A stretch of 64,000 bases of DNA from Alteromonas hispanica (GCF_010500915.1 NZ_JAAAWP010000008.1:1-64000), one strand, 5' to 3'; shown: positions 8,443 through 18,440, counted from the first letter of the stretch. Program-made: numbers and translations. Notes: generated by a model from the sequence alone, not told the origin.

Positions 8443-9105
8443 TTATGCATTATGAAGCTTCTTTTCTATATTATTTTTTGAATAAAGAATGTGTCTGCGC
8501 ATGAGTATTTCTGCTAACTCTTCATCTCGGTTAGCAATGGCGTTTACTATGTGTCTGTGCTCATCAAATGCCGTGGTTACCCGCGGGCCTGCCATGCCAA
8601 GCTGTACGCGATACATTCGTACTAAGTGATATAAGCCGTCTATCAATACGCTGATGAGATGGCTGTTTTTACTGCCAGTGACAATACGGTAATGAAAATC
8701 TACATCGCCCGCTTCTTGATAGTAGCTTTCGCCACCTTTTACTTTATTAAAGTGACTGTCTAGTAAACCTTGCATAGCAGCAATTTCTTCATCGCTCATG
8801 TAGCGAGCTGCAAGTCTAGCTGCCATGCCTTCTAAGGCTTCACGAACTTGATACAGTTGAACTAAGCCTTCAGGAGATAGTGCAACTACACGAGCGCCTA
8901 CGTTGGCTTTTCGCTCAACAAGGTGACAAGTGGCAAGACGATTTATCGCTTCTCTTATTACTGCGCGCGACACTTCATATTTTGTCGACAACTCGGTTTC
9001 ACTCAATTTACAGCCGGAAACGATCACGCCTTCGACAATGTCGTTTCTTAGCTGATAAAAGGTCTTATCTGCACTGGTAATAGGTTGTTCGTTATTGAGA
9101 GTCAC
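8443..9105 (-). CDS. GntR-family (FCD) regulator of the prp operon
   Basis: Probable repressor of the methylcitrate genes, about 220 residues. The N-terminal winged helix-turn-helix (YQLRNDIVEG...VSRAVIREAINRL) is typical GntR. The C-terminal FCD domain has the helical ligand pocket with D and H metal-ligand candidates (DVDFHYRI, FDEHRHIV). The frame is open to a TTG at 9165, but no ATG exists in that extension. The GTG at 9105 gives a standard N terminus; neither start has a clear Shine-Dalgarno. It is the first gene of the operon, and two GTCGAC palindromes lie just upstream, suggesting autoregulation. GntR regulators called PrpQ hold this position in related bacteria (from memory); the effector is likely a methylcitrate-cycle intermediate. 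Confidence 0.85.
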   Translation of the reverse strand: MTLNNEQPITSADKTFYQLRNDIVEGVIVSGCKLSETELSTKYEVSRAVIREAINRLATCHLVERKANVGARVVALSPEGLVQLYQVREALEGMAARLAARYMSDEEIAAMQGLLDSHFNKVKGGESYYQEAGDVDFHYRIVTGSKNSHLISVLIDGLYHLVRMYRVQLGMAGPRVTTAFDEHRHIVNAIANRDEELAEILMRRHILYSKNNIEKKLHNA

Positions 9106-9127
9106 TATGAAAAACTTATTTACTGAT

Positions 9128-9193
9128 AATGTCGACAATATAGGCGTTTTAAAAAGCAATATCAAATTTTAAAGGCTTAATTGTCGACAAAAT
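9128..9193. promoter_or_regulatory. Two GTCGAC operators upstream of the prp operon
   Basis: Palindromes TGTCGACA (9130-9137, nearly symmetric over 9128-9139) and TTGTCGACAA (9181-9190) have centres 52 bases apart, close to five helical turns. The TTGTCGACAA form fits the TNGTNNNACNA pattern of FCD-type GntR operators. They flank the start region of the gntR gene, so the regulator could loop DNA or block the operon promoter. The promoter itself was not assigned. Confidence 0.65.
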
Positions 9194-9822
9194 AAGATTA
9201 AAGTCTTATGAGGAAGTCATTTAGCGGGCTGTGCATTCAACTATTTGTTTTGGTTTAATGACTATGGAGGGCATAGGGAAATTACGAAGAAGCATGTTTT
9301 GGAAAAAATATTTCTTCTATTGGAAGATTGTAATGATTTAGCGATAGAGATGATGAGATAGAAATGGTCGTAAAAATCGCTATTTCCTGTCCACTTGGTC
9401 AGGTGGCTAAATTAATGTGGATGAGGTGTTTTTATGTTTTGATGCGTCTTGAGAGTGTAGTAATTTTTTGAATTTTAAGTTAAAAAAATGTTTTTCAAGT
9501 CGAGTTGGTTAGGTCTAACCAGTTAACCTATTGGTCTAGTTAGCGAATTTTAAATTTGGTGAAAAAATGATATTTATCTTTGCATGAAGCGCATAAGTCG
9601 GTATCATATCCATCCAGTTTTGAGCCTGAATTTATCCTGAAATTTGGCGAAGACTGGTGTAAATATTTCTATTTACGTTCAGCTACTGCATGCATAAACA
9701 TGCACGTCTTTGCCCCTTGTTATTTCAGCTCCAAATTTAAGTTCAATCGTTCCTTAGAAGAACGTTAAGCACCTGATTATACGCAGTTAATACCAAACAC
9801 TCACGCAAAGGGGTTACACCAC
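9194..9822. promoter_or_regulatory. Long AT-rich spacer with TGGT-type dyads before the TonB receptor
   Basis: No convincing gene lies in this 629-base stretch. It contains a 16-base near-palindrome at 9506-9521 (TGGTTAG, GT, CTAACCA), a related CCACTTGGTCAGGTGG at 9391-9406, and TTGGTCTAGTTAG at about 9531-9543. The shared TTGGTYWRG pattern resembles FadR-like GntR operators. They may be control sites for the receptor gene at 9823, whose leader is long. Short frames inside lack ribosome-binding sites and recognisable products. Confidence 0.4.
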
Positions 9823-12096
9823 ATGACGAATCGTACTGACGTGTCAAAGACACTCGCCAGTAAGCTTTCTCCTGTCGCTTTAGCAGTAGCGATGACCGTT
9901 CCAGCATTATCAAATTTTGCCGTTGCACAAGAAACACAAGATGTAGAAGCAACAGAAGAGCAAAAGTTTGAAGCGATCACAGTTACCGCAACAAAACGTC
10001 CACAAGTAATCTACGAAGTACCAATTGCCCTTAGCGCTTTTGATGGCGATAAGCTCGCTGCTCAAGGTATTACCGACTTAACTGATGTGGGTAAATTTGT
10101 ACCTAACTTGAACGTTACTGGTTTCTCAGCAGGTCACACTTCATCAGTTAACCCGTTTATTCGTGGTATCGGTTTACAAGACCACCTTATTACCACTGAT
10201 CCTGGCGTAAGTGTTTACGTTGACGGTGTCTACTTGGGGCGTCAGGTAGGTCAAAACTGGAGTCTGAACAACATACAGCGTATTGAAGTTTTGCGTGGTC
10301 CACAGGGTACACTTTACGGTCGTAACTCTATTGGTGGTGCTATCAACATCATTACTAAAGAGCCAGATCAAGGCGATGTGACCAAGGTCAATACAGAGTT
10401 TGGTACCCGCGGCCGTGTGAAAGCAGACTTGTTTGTTAACCACGCGCTTTCAGACACAGTAGCATTCAATGCAAACCTATCGTTTAACAAGCGTGATGGC
10501 TTAGGCGAATTTATTAACGTTCCAAATGCAGAATACGATGTAGGCGAGACAGAAGACGTATCTGGACGTGTATCAGTTAAGTGGGAACCATCAAACGATT
10601 TTCGTATGGTACTTACAGCTGACGCAAACAATGGCGACGGCGGCTTACGCCCTTACACTGTATTAATTGACGAAGTGGGCTCTGCTCGTTACTTCGGTGG
10701 TGGTAATGGATTAGGCGTGGAGCTACGTAACTCAGACGTTATTCCTGAAGGCACTGACCGTTACGACAACGCCACTGGCACAGAAGCGGTTACAGGTGTA
10801 TCGAACGAAGCGCGCGGTATTGCACTTACCACCGAGTGGGACATTAATGAAGACTACACTGCTAAAGTTGTTGCTAGTCAGCGTACTTCAAAATACAAAG
10901 CTGGCCTAGACGATGACGGTACAGTTTTCTCACTAGACCAATTCCCTGAGCGTGGTGAAGCAGATCAAACATCGGTTGAATTCCAACTAAACGGGTACTT
11001 GAACGAATACACAGATTTTGTTGCGGGTCTTTATTACTTCAACGAAGAAGGTAGCAACCGCCAAGGTGAAGACTCTAGCTTCGACGGTGGTGGTAACTTA
11101 CTTGAGCTAGACCAAGAAACAACATCAAAAGCGGCTTACATTAACGTTCGCCACGACATCAATGATGAACTATCTGTATCGGGTGGTTTGCGTTACACCA
11201 AAGATGAGAAAGACGCTTCTGCAAACGTATTCTCAGCACTGGGCACTATTTTCGATTCCAACGACTGGAATGAATTAACGTGGGAATTAGCCACTAACTA
11301 CACGTTCGAAAATGGTATGACGGGTTACGCGACTATTCAGTCAGGCTATCAATCTGGTCAATATCCAGCGCGTCCATACTGCCTAATTGGTCAGTTCTTT
11401 GGCGCTGGTGGCTTCGACGATATTGACGGTGCACAAGCTGCGGTTCGCGCTAACAACTGCTTTACTGCTTCTGACAATATTACGGCAACAAACTACGAAG
11501 TGGGTGTTAAAGGTCGTATCAATGAATATGTTGATATGAGCGTTGCGGTGTTTAACACTGAATTTGAAGATCTGCCTTATCAAGTAAGTCGTGTAAGTGA
11601 AGGTGGTTTCGATACAGCTAATTTAGTTGTTGAACAAACTTCTCGCGGTATTGAACTAGATACAACGCTTAACTTAGGCAATTTCAGCATGATGACCAGT
11701 ATTGGTTATATGGATGTTGATGTGGAAGAGCAGGCTGGATTCAGACCTGTTGCACCACTTACTCCTGACCTGACGCTTGCTATTGGTCCGCAGTATACCT
11801 TCGAACTTGATGGCGGCGACTCAATTCGCGTGCGCGCTGACTACTCATACCGTTCAGAGATGTACGGCGAGCCAACATCAGCACCAGAGCGTATGACTGA
11901 ATTAGATAGCCGAGAGCTGGTTAACTTTGATATTGCTTATACGCCAGCAAACGAAGCTTACACAGTAGCATTGTACGGTCGTAACATTTTTGATGAGCGT
12001 TATGATAATGCTCGTTTAAATACTGGCGATTATATTCTGCAAATACTTAGCAACGATGCGAGTGAGTTTGGCGTTAGATTTAGCACTGAGTTTTAA
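9823..12096 (+). CDS. TonB-dependent outer-membrane receptor
   Basis: An outer-membrane gated barrel of 757 residues that imports an unknown ligand using TonB energy. A signal peptide ends at about A35 (NFAVA/QE). A TonB box-like EAITVTATKR follows at about 49-58. Next comes the plug domain (about 60-175) with the IRGIG and VLRGPQGTLYGRNSIGGAINI-type signature (given here in parts: LRGPQGTLYGR, GGAINI). A barrel rich in aromatic strands ends in the terminal phenylalanine of FSTEF. Two cysteines near C526/C546 may form a loop disulphide. No TonB, ExbB or substrate enzymes are adjacent, so the substrate (siderophore, vitamin or carbohydrate) cannot be told. It is monocistronic, with a terminator downstream. 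Confidence 0.92.
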   Translation: MTNRTDVSKTLASKLSPVALAVAMTVPALSNFAVAQETQDVEATEEQKFEAITVTATKRPQVIYEVPIALSAFDGDKLAAQGITDLTDVGKFVPNLNVTGFSAGHTSSVNPFIRGIGLQDHLITTDPGVSVYVDGVYLGRQVGQNWSLNNIQRIEVLRGPQGTLYGRNSIGGAINIITKEPDQGDVTKVNTEFGTRGRVKADLFVNHALSDTVAFNANLSFNKRDGLGEFINVPNAEYDVGETEDVSGRVSVKWEPSNDFRMVLTADANNGDGGLRPYTVLIDEVGSARYFGGGNGLGVELRNSDVIPEGTDRYDNATGTEAVTGVSNEARGIALTTEWDINEDYTAKVVASQRTSKYKAGLDDDGTVFSLDQFPERGEADQTSVEFQLNGYLNEYTDFVAGLYYFNEEGSNRQGEDSSFDGGGNLLELDQETTSKAAYINVRHDINDELSVSGGLRYTKDEKDASANVFSALGTIFDSNDWNELTWELATNYTFENGMTGYATIQSGYQSGQYPARPYCLIGQFFGAGGFDDIDGAQAAVRANNCFTASDNITATNYEVGVKGRINEYVDMSVAVFNTEFEDLPYQVSRVSEGGFDTANLVVEQTSRGIELDTTLNLGNFSMMTSIGYMDVDVEEQAGFRPVAPLTPDLTLAIGPQYTFELDGGDSIRVRADYSYRSEMYGEPTSAPERMTELDSRELVNFDIAYTPANEAYTVALYGRNIFDERYDNARLNTGDYILQILSNDASEFGVRFSTEF

Positions 12097-12153
12097 TAAC
12101 CGCTAATATCTATCCGTGTGCTGGCCAAATGCGCTAGCGCTATAATGACATTT

Positions 12154-12186
12154 AAAGCCGATCGTTTGATCGGCTTTTTGTTTTTT
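12154..12186 (+). terminator. Rho-independent terminator after the TonB receptor
   Basis: Perfect ten-base stem AAAGCCGATC / GATCGGCTTT with a GTTT loop and a T-rich tail, 58 bases after the receptor stop. Confidence 0.92.
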
Positions 12187-12398
12187 CGCTTTTTATTAGG
12201 TGTTTACACCGTTAAACATCTCATGGCACTTGATATATTAACCGCTTCTTATGATTAATTACGTTTATGAACTTGTTTTCATGTTCGTATTAGAATAGTT
12301 TTAAAGTATTACTAATGCGTAAGTAAATCTATTCTAAACGTGCAAATTAGCAGGCGCGCCGTGTGGATTTATTATTTTTGAATAAAAGGATTCGCAGG

Positions 12399-12719
12399 GT
12401 GGGGCTACTATCTAAGCTAAAGCGCTCGTGGACAGAGCGAAAATTTAAAAAGCACGACTGGCGAATCATTCAGAGCATTCCTTTTAACACTTTCGAAGAA
12501 ACTATAGCCTCTCATGTTGATGATGGTTGGGAAATAGAAGAAGACTATTTGCCACTTAAAGTCTCTACAAAAAAGTGGAAATGTGAGCTAAAGAAAGGCA
12601 CCAGTATTTTGGTGTGCACATGGTCTAGTGAGCACCAAGGTCAAATTGTGGGCCCTGAAAGGGTGGTAACAGGCCTGGCGTCTTCGCTCAATTTGCCGGC
12701 TTTCAATTCTCCCCAATAA
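12399..12719 (+). CDS. Conserved-looking small protein of unknown function
   Basis: I do not recognise this protein. The frame is open from 12363 (GTG), but the GTG at 12399 has AAGGA eight bases upstream and is the better start, giving 106 residues. The product is soluble-looking with a basic N terminus (KLKRSWTERKFKKHDW), a middle rich in acidic and aromatic residues (DDGWEIEEDY) and a region KWKCELKKGTSILVCTW that would form beta strands with two cysteines. There is no signal peptide or membrane segment. It stands alone between the TonB receptor and a pseudogene. Composition and length support a real gene, but the start is non-ATG and the function is unknown. Confidence 0.5.
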   Translation: MGLLSKLKRSWTERKFKKHDWRIIQSIPFNTFEETIASHVDDGWEIEEDYLPLKVSTKKWKCELKKGTSILVCTWSSEHQGQIVGPERVVTGLASSLNLPAFNSPQ

Positions 12720-12724
12720 CAATT

Positions 12725-13087
12725 TTATTCTGTTATGTGCTTCAGCCAGCCTTTTTGCTGTGCTGCTCGAGCCGCATCAATGCGGTTTGTTGAGTTTAGC
12801 TTTGCAATAGACTCTGAGAGATAATTTCTTACCGTACCTTAAGCTAAAAACTACGCGGTAGCGATATCGTGGGTTTTCATCCCCTGTGATGTAAGTTTAA
12901 ACGCTGACATTTCTTTTTCAGAAAGTGGGTTGTTATCGTCTAACGCCATTAGCGCACATTCGGTAGATATAACGACTTTTCCTAGATTCACCTCGAATAC
13001 TTTATTGTAAGTCATAAAGGACGGGGATGCCCCAGCGCTGAGGTAAGTCACAAACATCTTCAATCTATAAAGGGAACAGGCAAGCAT
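12725..13087 (-). pseudogene. NarL/DesR-type response regulator, decayed
   Basis: On the minus strand one frame runs from the end of a receiver domain (LSAGAS..., KVVISTECALMALDDNNPL) into a LuxR helix-turn-helix (LSEKEMSAF, QGMKTHDIATA). It is interrupted by TAG at 12851-12853 and TAA at 12839-12841. The same frame then continues with GTVRNYLSESIAKLNSTNRI and ends KGWLKHITE before a true TAA at 12725-12727. In intact DesR-like regulators this segment reads like 'IAxxLFLSEGTVRNYLSEAIxKL', so the stops replace an expected Leu and Glu. Most of the receiver domain, including its phospho-Asp, is missing or unreadable upstream of 13087. A DNA-binding product cannot be made. Confidence 0.85.
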
Positions 13088-13256
13088 TGCCGAAGACGGC
13101 TTTGTAAACCAAATGGGCCTAGTTTCAGTATTCTACTGTCTTAGTAATACGCTTTTTAGTATCGTGTTACTTTGCCTGAGCGTGTTGGATGCACCAGAGA
13201 AAAATCACCAAGGCCTTTGTTAAGGTAATGAAAACTAGAAAGGAAAGTTTCATCTA

Positions 13257-16052
13257 ATGAGCCTATTTTGGATCCCGATTTTATTACTCATCGGCACCCT
13301 TGTACCGAAAGCTACCGAAGGCCTCGGTAGAAACGTATGCACTGCCATAACGATGCTCGCGCCCGCGGTATCATTGTCTATTATCGCGAGTTTTGCCCCC
13401 GCTATATTTGCTGGCGACGTTATTACCGACTACATCGAATGGATCCCAGCGATAGGCCTTACACTGTCAATGAGGCTTAATGGCCTTGCACTGCTTTTTG
13501 CGTTTCTTATCCTAGGTATTGGCCTTTTAGTTATCTTTTACGCGCGCTACTACCTGTCTTCAAAAGAGCCCGTGGGGCGGTTTTATGGTTTTTTGATTTT
13601 ATTTATGACCGCAATGCTCTCTATTGTGCTTGCAAATAATTTGCTGCAGCTTTGGATGGCGTGGGAAATAACCAGTATAAGCTCGTTTTTATTAATAGGG
13701 TTTTGGTCTGCTAAGTCGGAATCCCGGAAAGGGGCCCGTATGGCGCTTACCGTAACGGGTGCCGGTGGATTAGCTTTACTCGCAGGGTTTCTTTTAATAG
13801 GTGATATTGTAGGAACTTACGATATAGGTGTAATAGTAGATAGCGCCAACACCATAAGAGAACACAGCCTCTATCCAGTGGTGTTGGTATTAGTGCTAAT
13901 TGGTGCATTTACCAAGTCGGCACAATTTCCTTTTCATTTTTGGCTACCTCATGCCATGGCAGCACCTACACCAGTAAGCGCCTACTTGCATTCTGCCACC
14001 ATGGTGAAAGCGGGGATATTCCTTTTAGCGCTGCTTTACCCCGTATTAGCGGGTACCGAACTATGGTTTTTATTAGTCAGTTTAGCGGGTCTTGCCACGT
14101 TTTTGCTAGGCGCTTACGTGGCTATGTTCAAACACGATTTAAAAGGCGTACTTGCCTATTCAACTATTAGTCACTTGGGGCTTATTACATTATTGCTAGG
14201 TTTAAATACCGAGTTAGCTGCGGTGGTAGCGCTTTTTCATATTATGAATCACGCGGTATTCAAAGCTTCGCTATTTATGGCTGCGGGTATCATCGACCAT
14301 GAAACCGGTACGCGAGATATGCGAGAACTCAGCGGACTTTGGCGCTTTATGCCCTACACGGCCACATTAACAATGGTGTCTGCATTATCGATGGCGGGCA
14401 TTCCTTTGTTCAACGGCTTCCTGTCGAAAGAAATGTTTTTTGCCGAAACCTTAGAGCAGGCTGTTTTTGGTTCGCTATCGTGGATGGTGCCTATATTCGC
14501 GACGGTAGGCGGCGTGCTGTCGGTTGCTTACTCACTGCGCTTTATCCAAGACGTATTCTTTAAAGGTGAACCAGAGGCGCTGCCTAAAACGCCTAAAGAG
14601 CCTCCCATATTAATGATGCTGCCAATCGCGCTATTGGCTGTACTGTGTATTTTAGTCGGCGTTTTTCCTGGGTTTATGGCTGGTGATTTACTCGCTATTT
14701 CAGCATCTACGCTATTCCCTGCGTCATCTTTACCTTACTACAGCTTGTCGATATGGCACGGGCTCAATATTCCGCTGCTGATGAGCGTAATCGCTATTGT
14801 GGGTGGGGTAGTGTTGTATATTAACCGTCATCCTCTTTACCGCTTTCAGTTTCAGTTCAACGACCCAGATGCAAAGCTGATATTTGAGCAGGCCATGCAG
14901 AAACTCGTATTGTATGCTCAGAAAATGCATAACACGCTAGACAATGAATCACTGCAGCGCTATGTAGGGTTGCTGTTCCTGTTAGTGATAGTGATGACCG
15001 CACCGCCCTTGATAATGCTGAACAACGCCGCGGGAAGTTCACCACTTCAATCTGTAAACGGCATTGAAATTATACTGGCGGCAATACTGTGTATTGGCGC
15101 TATCGCGACTGCTATTTTGCATAAACAGCGTATGACTGCACTCATTGCAATTTCGGTAGTGGGGCTTGTGGTATCAATTACCTTTGCTCGTTTTTCGGCG
15201 CCGGATCTTGCGTTAACCCAGTTAGCGGTAGAAATTGTTACGGTTATTTTGTTGATGCTAGCACTGTTCTTTTTACCACAAAAAACCTCTGCCGATTCAG
15301 CGCCAAAGCGGGTGGTTCGCGACTTAAGCATTGCCGCCGTTATAGGTGGCATTGTGGCAACCATTAACTATGCAATAATCACTCGTCCCTTCGAGACTAT
15401 CTCTGACTTTTTCGTGGAAAACAGCAAAACAGGCGGCGGAGGCACCAACGTTGTTAATGTTATTTTGGTAGATTTTCGTGGCTTCGATACTATGGGCGAA
15501 ATTACCGTTTTGGGCATTGCTGCACTGGGGATCTTTAAGTTGTTGACCAGAATTCCCCTTGCCATGCCGTCGGCCAATGAGAGGGGCATTCCGTGGACGA
15601 AGGATATTCACCCGCCTATTTTAGTGATGATTTCTCAGTCGTTGCTTCCTCTTGCGCTACTAGTGTCGGCCTACATTTTTGTACGAGGTCATAATATGCC
15701 CGGCGGTGGATTTATTGCAGGTTTAGTTACCTCCGTAGCGCTTATTCAACAATATATTGCCCATGGCGTTAAGTGGGTAACACCACGTATACCTGTTAAT
15801 TATCAAAGTGTGATTGCATGGGGCGTTTTGCTGGCGGTACTTACAGGAGTGGGTAGCTGGGCTTTCGGAAAGCCATTTTTAACATCGTGGTTTGATTATT
15901 TCGATATTCCTTTCATCGGAAAGACAGAGTTGGCTAGCGCACTGGTATTCGATTTAGGTGTTTATCTCACGGTAGTTGGGGCAACGTTATTAATACTGGC
16001 AAACCTAGGTAAGCTTACCACTGAGCATCGCCCTACGATGGAGGAAAAATAA
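13257..16052 (+). CDS. mrpA: Mrp Na+/H+ antiporter, fused subunits A and B
   Basis: Large membrane subunit (931 residues) of the multi-subunit Mrp/Pha/Mnh cation/proton antiporter. The first roughly 500 residues match the NuoL/antiporter family, with [20 protein letters not shown] and the conserved lysine of MVKAG in the proton path. A middle region (about 600-700) matches the MrpA C-terminal domain ([18 protein letters not shown] in parts). The last 150 residues carry an MrpB domain with the [12 protein letters not shown] signature. The A-B fusion is typical of six-gene Mrp operons such as Rhizobium pha. The mrpC ATG overlaps its stop (TAATG). The complex lies in the inner membrane and exports Na+ in exchange for H+. 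Confidence 0.95.
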   Translation: MSLFWIPILLLIGTLVPKATEGLGRNVCTAITMLAPAVSLSIIASFAPAIFAGDVITDYIEWIPAIGLTLSMRLNGLALLFAFLILGIGLLVIFYARYYLSSKEPVGRFYGFLILFMTAMLSIVLANNLLQLWMAWEITSISSFLLIGFWSAKSESRKGARMALTVTGAGGLALLAGFLLIGDIVGTYDIGVIVDSANTIREHSLYPVVLVLVLIGAFTKSAQFPFHFWLPHAMAAPTPVSAYLHSATMVKAGIFLLALLYPVLAGTELWFLLVSLAGLATFLLGAYVAMFKHDLKGVLAYSTISHLGLITLLLGLNTELAAVVALFHIMNHAVFKASLFMAAGIIDHETGTRDMRELSGLWRFMPYTATLTMVSALSMAGIPLFNGFLSKEMFFAETLEQAVFGSLSWMVPIFATVGGVLSVAYSLRFIQDVFFKGEPEALPKTPKEPPILMMLPIALLAVLCILVGVFPGFMAGDLLAISASTLFPASSLPYYSLSIWHGLNIPLLMSVIAIVGGVVLYINRHPLYRFQFQFNDPDAKLIFEQAMQKLVLYAQKMHNTLDNESLQRYVGLLFLLVIVMTAPPLIMLNNAAGSSPLQSVNGIEIILAAILCIGAIATAILHKQRMTALIAISVVGLVVSITFARFSAPDLALTQLAVEIVTVILLMLALFFLPQKTSADSAPKRVVRDLSIAAVIGGIVATINYAIITRPFETISDFFVENSKTGGGGTNVVNVILVDFRGFDTMGEITVLGIAALGIFKLLTRIPLAMPSANERGIPWTKDIHPPILVMISQSLLPLALLVSAYIFVRGHNMPGGGFIAGLVTSVALIQQYIAHGVKWVTPRIPVNYQSVIAWGVLLAVLTGVGSWAFGKPFLTSWFDYFDIPFIGKTELASALVFDLGVYLTVVGATLLILANLGKLTTEHRPTMEEK

Positions 16053-16420
16053 TGGAATTACTGTATTCACTTTGTGTAGGCGTGATGACATTTAGCGGCG
16101 TATTCCTATGTTTGCGAGGCCGCACATTTCCAGTGGTAATGGGGTTAATGATGCTTGGTTATGCAGTTAATTTATTCCTGTTTTCAACTGGACGACTAAG
16201 TTTAGACGGCGCCGCTATTTTAGGTAAATCAGAAACCTACGCAGACCCACTTCCTCAGGCCTTAGTATTAACGGCAATTGTAATTGGCTTCGCTATGACT
16301 GCCTTTGCAGTAATTTTGTCTATGCGGGCAAGGGCCGACCTTGGTAACGATTTTGTAGACGGTAAAGAGCCACCTGGCAGACCAAAGCAGTCGGTGTCTC
16401 GCTGGAGTAGTAAGCAATGA
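16052..16420 (+). CDS. mrpC: Mrp antiporter subunit C
   Basis: A 122-residue membrane protein of the NuoK family with three predicted helices. These are [21 protein letters not shown] at the N terminus (given as ends only: MELLYSL to VFLCL), then VVMGLMMLGYAVNLFLF, then ALVLTAIVIGFAMTAFAVIL. The DPLPQALVLTAIVI segment with its acidic residue is a hallmark of MrpC/MnhC. It begins at an ATG overlapping the mrpAB stop by one base and ends overlapping mrpD by four bases, so translation is coupled. In the complex it sits between MrpA and MrpD. Confidence 0.95.
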   Translation: MELLYSLCVGVMTFSGVFLCLRGRTFPVVMGLMMLGYAVNLFLFSTGRLSLDGAAILGKSETYADPLPQALVLTAIVIGFAMTAFAVILSMRARADLGNDFVDGKEPPGRPKQSVSRWSSKQ

Positions 16421-17943
16421 TGGACCATTTACCCATACTACCCATTCTCGTTCCTCTGATAGGTGGGTTGCTTCTTTTACTACCGCCTTTTGCTGGCATT
16501 GAACGCTACGTAAATAGAAGAGTTGCAGCGGCATTTTTGTGCTTACTGCAAATTGCTATTTCAATAGCGCTAATGGCAAAAGTTATAGATGCTGGGCCTA
16601 TTATGTATGCTGTAGGTAACTGGCAGGCACCTTTTGGCATCATATTGTATGCAGATTCTCTAGCCGCACTTTTGGTTTTTCTCACTGGCTTCCTGGGGCT
16701 AGCATCTACGCTTTATTCCTTTGCTGGTACCGACCGTGAAGGACGTTATTTTCACCCTGTAATGCAGTTTCAGTTAATGGGGATAACCGGAGCGTTTTTA
16801 ACACACGACTTGTTCAACCTGTTTGTATTTTTTGAAGTGCTATTAATCGCATCTTATGTGCTGCTGGTTCACGGTGGTGGAAAGCAAAGAACCCAAGCCA
16901 ACGTGCATTATGTGATATTAAACCTCGTGGGCTCCGCCATATTCTTGATTGCCTTAGGGACTTTGTATGGCACTACCGGAACACTCAATATTGCAGATAT
17001 GTCCCTTAAAATAAGTACTTTATCAGGGGGAGAGCAAGTGCTGGCCAAAGTGGGCGGCATGATGCTATTGGTGGTGTTTGGACTTAAAGCCGCTATGCTG
17101 CCATTACACTTTTGGTTGCCCAACACCTACAGCGCTGCCAGTGCGCCTGTGGCTGCGCTATTCGCCATTATGACAAAAGTGGGTATTTACAGCATATTTC
17201 GGGTGTTCACCGTCATCTTTGGCGATGAAGCTGGGGCGCTCAGCAATATGGTTTTGCCTTGGATATGGCCGCTCGCTATTTTAACGGTGATTGTCGGAAC
17301 GATTGGTGTACTAGCTAGCCCTAACTTACGCAATATTGCGGCTAATACGGTGCTAATATCGGTAGGCACTTTGTTAATGGCTTTCGCAATAAGAGGCCCT
17401 GAAGCAAGTGCGGCGGCATTTTACTATGCTCTGCATAGCACATTGATTTCCGCAGTGCTCTTTATGCTTGCCGATATGATAGGGCAGCAGCGAGGCAAAG
17501 CCTTTGACCGTTTTGTTATCGCTAAAAAGGTGACTCAACCAGCACTGCTTGGCGCGCTATTTTTTGTGGCTGCTATGGTGGTTGTCGGCTTGCCGCCTTT
17601 TTCTGGCTTCATCGGCAAGGTGGTGATTTTACAATCTGCCGCGTCTGGGCTCGATAAGGCTTTAGTGTGGTCTACGATACTTATCTCTACGCTACTCACT
17701 ATTATCGCCCTTGCACGAGCGGGTACAACACTTTTTTGGAGGCATGCTGGCGATAGCAGCAACTCAGAAAATGAGTCGGCATCTGTATGGCAAGTTGTGG
17801 GCGTTACATTACTGTTGGTGGCATCGCCAGTAATGGCAATTTTTGCTGGGCCTATTACCGAATACACTGCAACGGCGGCTACGCAGCTTCACGACGTGCG
17901 GCTTCCCGTAAGTGTGTTGCAGTTACAGGGAGGTTCGCAATGA
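16417..17943 (+). CDS. mrpD: Mrp antiporter subunit D
   Basis: Antiporter-like membrane subunit of 508 residues, homologous to NuoM/NuoN. It has about 14 hydrophobic helices, the conserved ThDLFNLFVFFEVLLI segment (glutamate of the TM5-type motif) and LPLHFWLPNTYSAASAPVAAL followed by MTKVGIY, which carries the lysine used in proton transfer (the long motif is cited here in two pieces: LPLHFWLPNTYS, ASAPVAAL). Start and stop overlap neighbouring genes by four bases on each side. It is essential for transport in known Mrp systems. Confidence 0.95.
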   Translation: MMDHLPILPILVPLIGGLLLLLPPFAGIERYVNRRVAAAFLCLLQIAISIALMAKVIDAGPIMYAVGNWQAPFGIILYADSLAALLVFLTGFLGLASTLYSFAGTDREGRYFHPVMQFQLMGITGAFLTHDLFNLFVFFEVLLIASYVLLVHGGGKQRTQANVHYVILNLVGSAIFLIALGTLYGTTGTLNIADMSLKISTLSGGEQVLAKVGGMMLLVVFGLKAAMLPLHFWLPNTYSAASAPVAALFAIMTKVGIYSIFRVFTVIFGDEAGALSNMVLPWIWPLAILTVIVGTIGVLASPNLRNIAANTVLISVGTLLMAFAIRGPEASAAAFYYALHSTLISAVLFMLADMIGQQRGKAFDRFVIAKKVTQPALLGALFFVAAMVVVGLPPFSGFIGKVVILQSAASGLDKALVWSTILISTLLTIIALARAGTTLFWRHAGDSSNSENESASVWQVVGVTLLLVASPVMAIFAGPITEYTATAATQLHDVRLPVSVLQLQGGSQ

Positions 17944-18440
17944 GTTTGTTGTCACGCATGCTTCCCACGCCTGGTCGAAGCGTTATGTTACTTGTTATAT
18001 GGTTAATGTTGAATGTGACCGTGAGCCTGGGCCACATTATTTTGGGCTCGGTGTTTGCCATTGCGATCCCCTTATTGTGTGCGCCTTTACAAATTTCGCA
18101 GCCGAGAATTAAAAAGCCGCTTAAAGCACTTAAATATTTCTTTATGGTGCTAGGCGATGTGGTAGTGGCAAATGTGCAGGTGGCTATTTTAGTACTTGGC
18201 CCTATAAGCAGAATTAAACCTGGTTTTGTTGCCGTGCCACTAGACTTAACAGAGATAAAACCTATTACCATGCTTGCGAGTACAGTAACTATGACCCCAG
18301 GCACTGTAACCGCCGAGCTCTCAAAAGATAAGCGCTATTTGTATGTGCATGTGCTGCAAATGCCGGATGACGAGCAGGAAGTGATACGGCTCATCAAAGA
18401 CCGATACGAGTCGGCCATTAAGGAGATGTTTCAATGTTAG
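17940..18440 (+). CDS. mrpE: Mrp antiporter subunit E
   Basis: A 166-residue membrane protein with N-terminal hydrophobic helices (SVMLLVIWLMLNVTVSLGHI) and a soluble C-terminal part containing STVTMTPGTV and YLYVHVL, the conserved core of the MrpE/MnhE family. The ATG at 17940 overlaps the mrpD TGA by the ATGA arrangement. An open frame extends 51 codons further upstream into mrpD but has no family similarity, so the internal start is chosen. Its last codons overlap the mrpF start by seven bases. Confidence 0.94.
   Translation: MSLLSRMLPTPGRSVMLLVIWLMLNVTVSLGHIILGSVFAIAIPLLCAPLQISQPRIKKPLKALKYFFMVLGDVVVANVQVAILVLGPISRIKPGFVAVPLDLTEIKPITMLASTVTMTPGTVTAELSKDKRYLYVHVLQMPDDEQEVIRLIKDRYESAIKEMFQC

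Noticed and set aside
9106..9165. Longer GntR regulator from the TTG at 9165
   Set aside because: The extension overlaps an operator, begins with a rare start and has no ribosome-binding site.
9580..9768. 62-codon ORF before the TonB receptor
   Set aside because: No ribosome-binding site, odd composition and no recognisable domain; it lies in a regulatory spacer.
12839..12853. Recoding or selenocysteine-like readthrough of the LuxR frame
   Set aside because: The stops are TAG and TAA three codons apart with no recoding signal, and most of the receiver domain is missing, so pseudogene decay is simpler.
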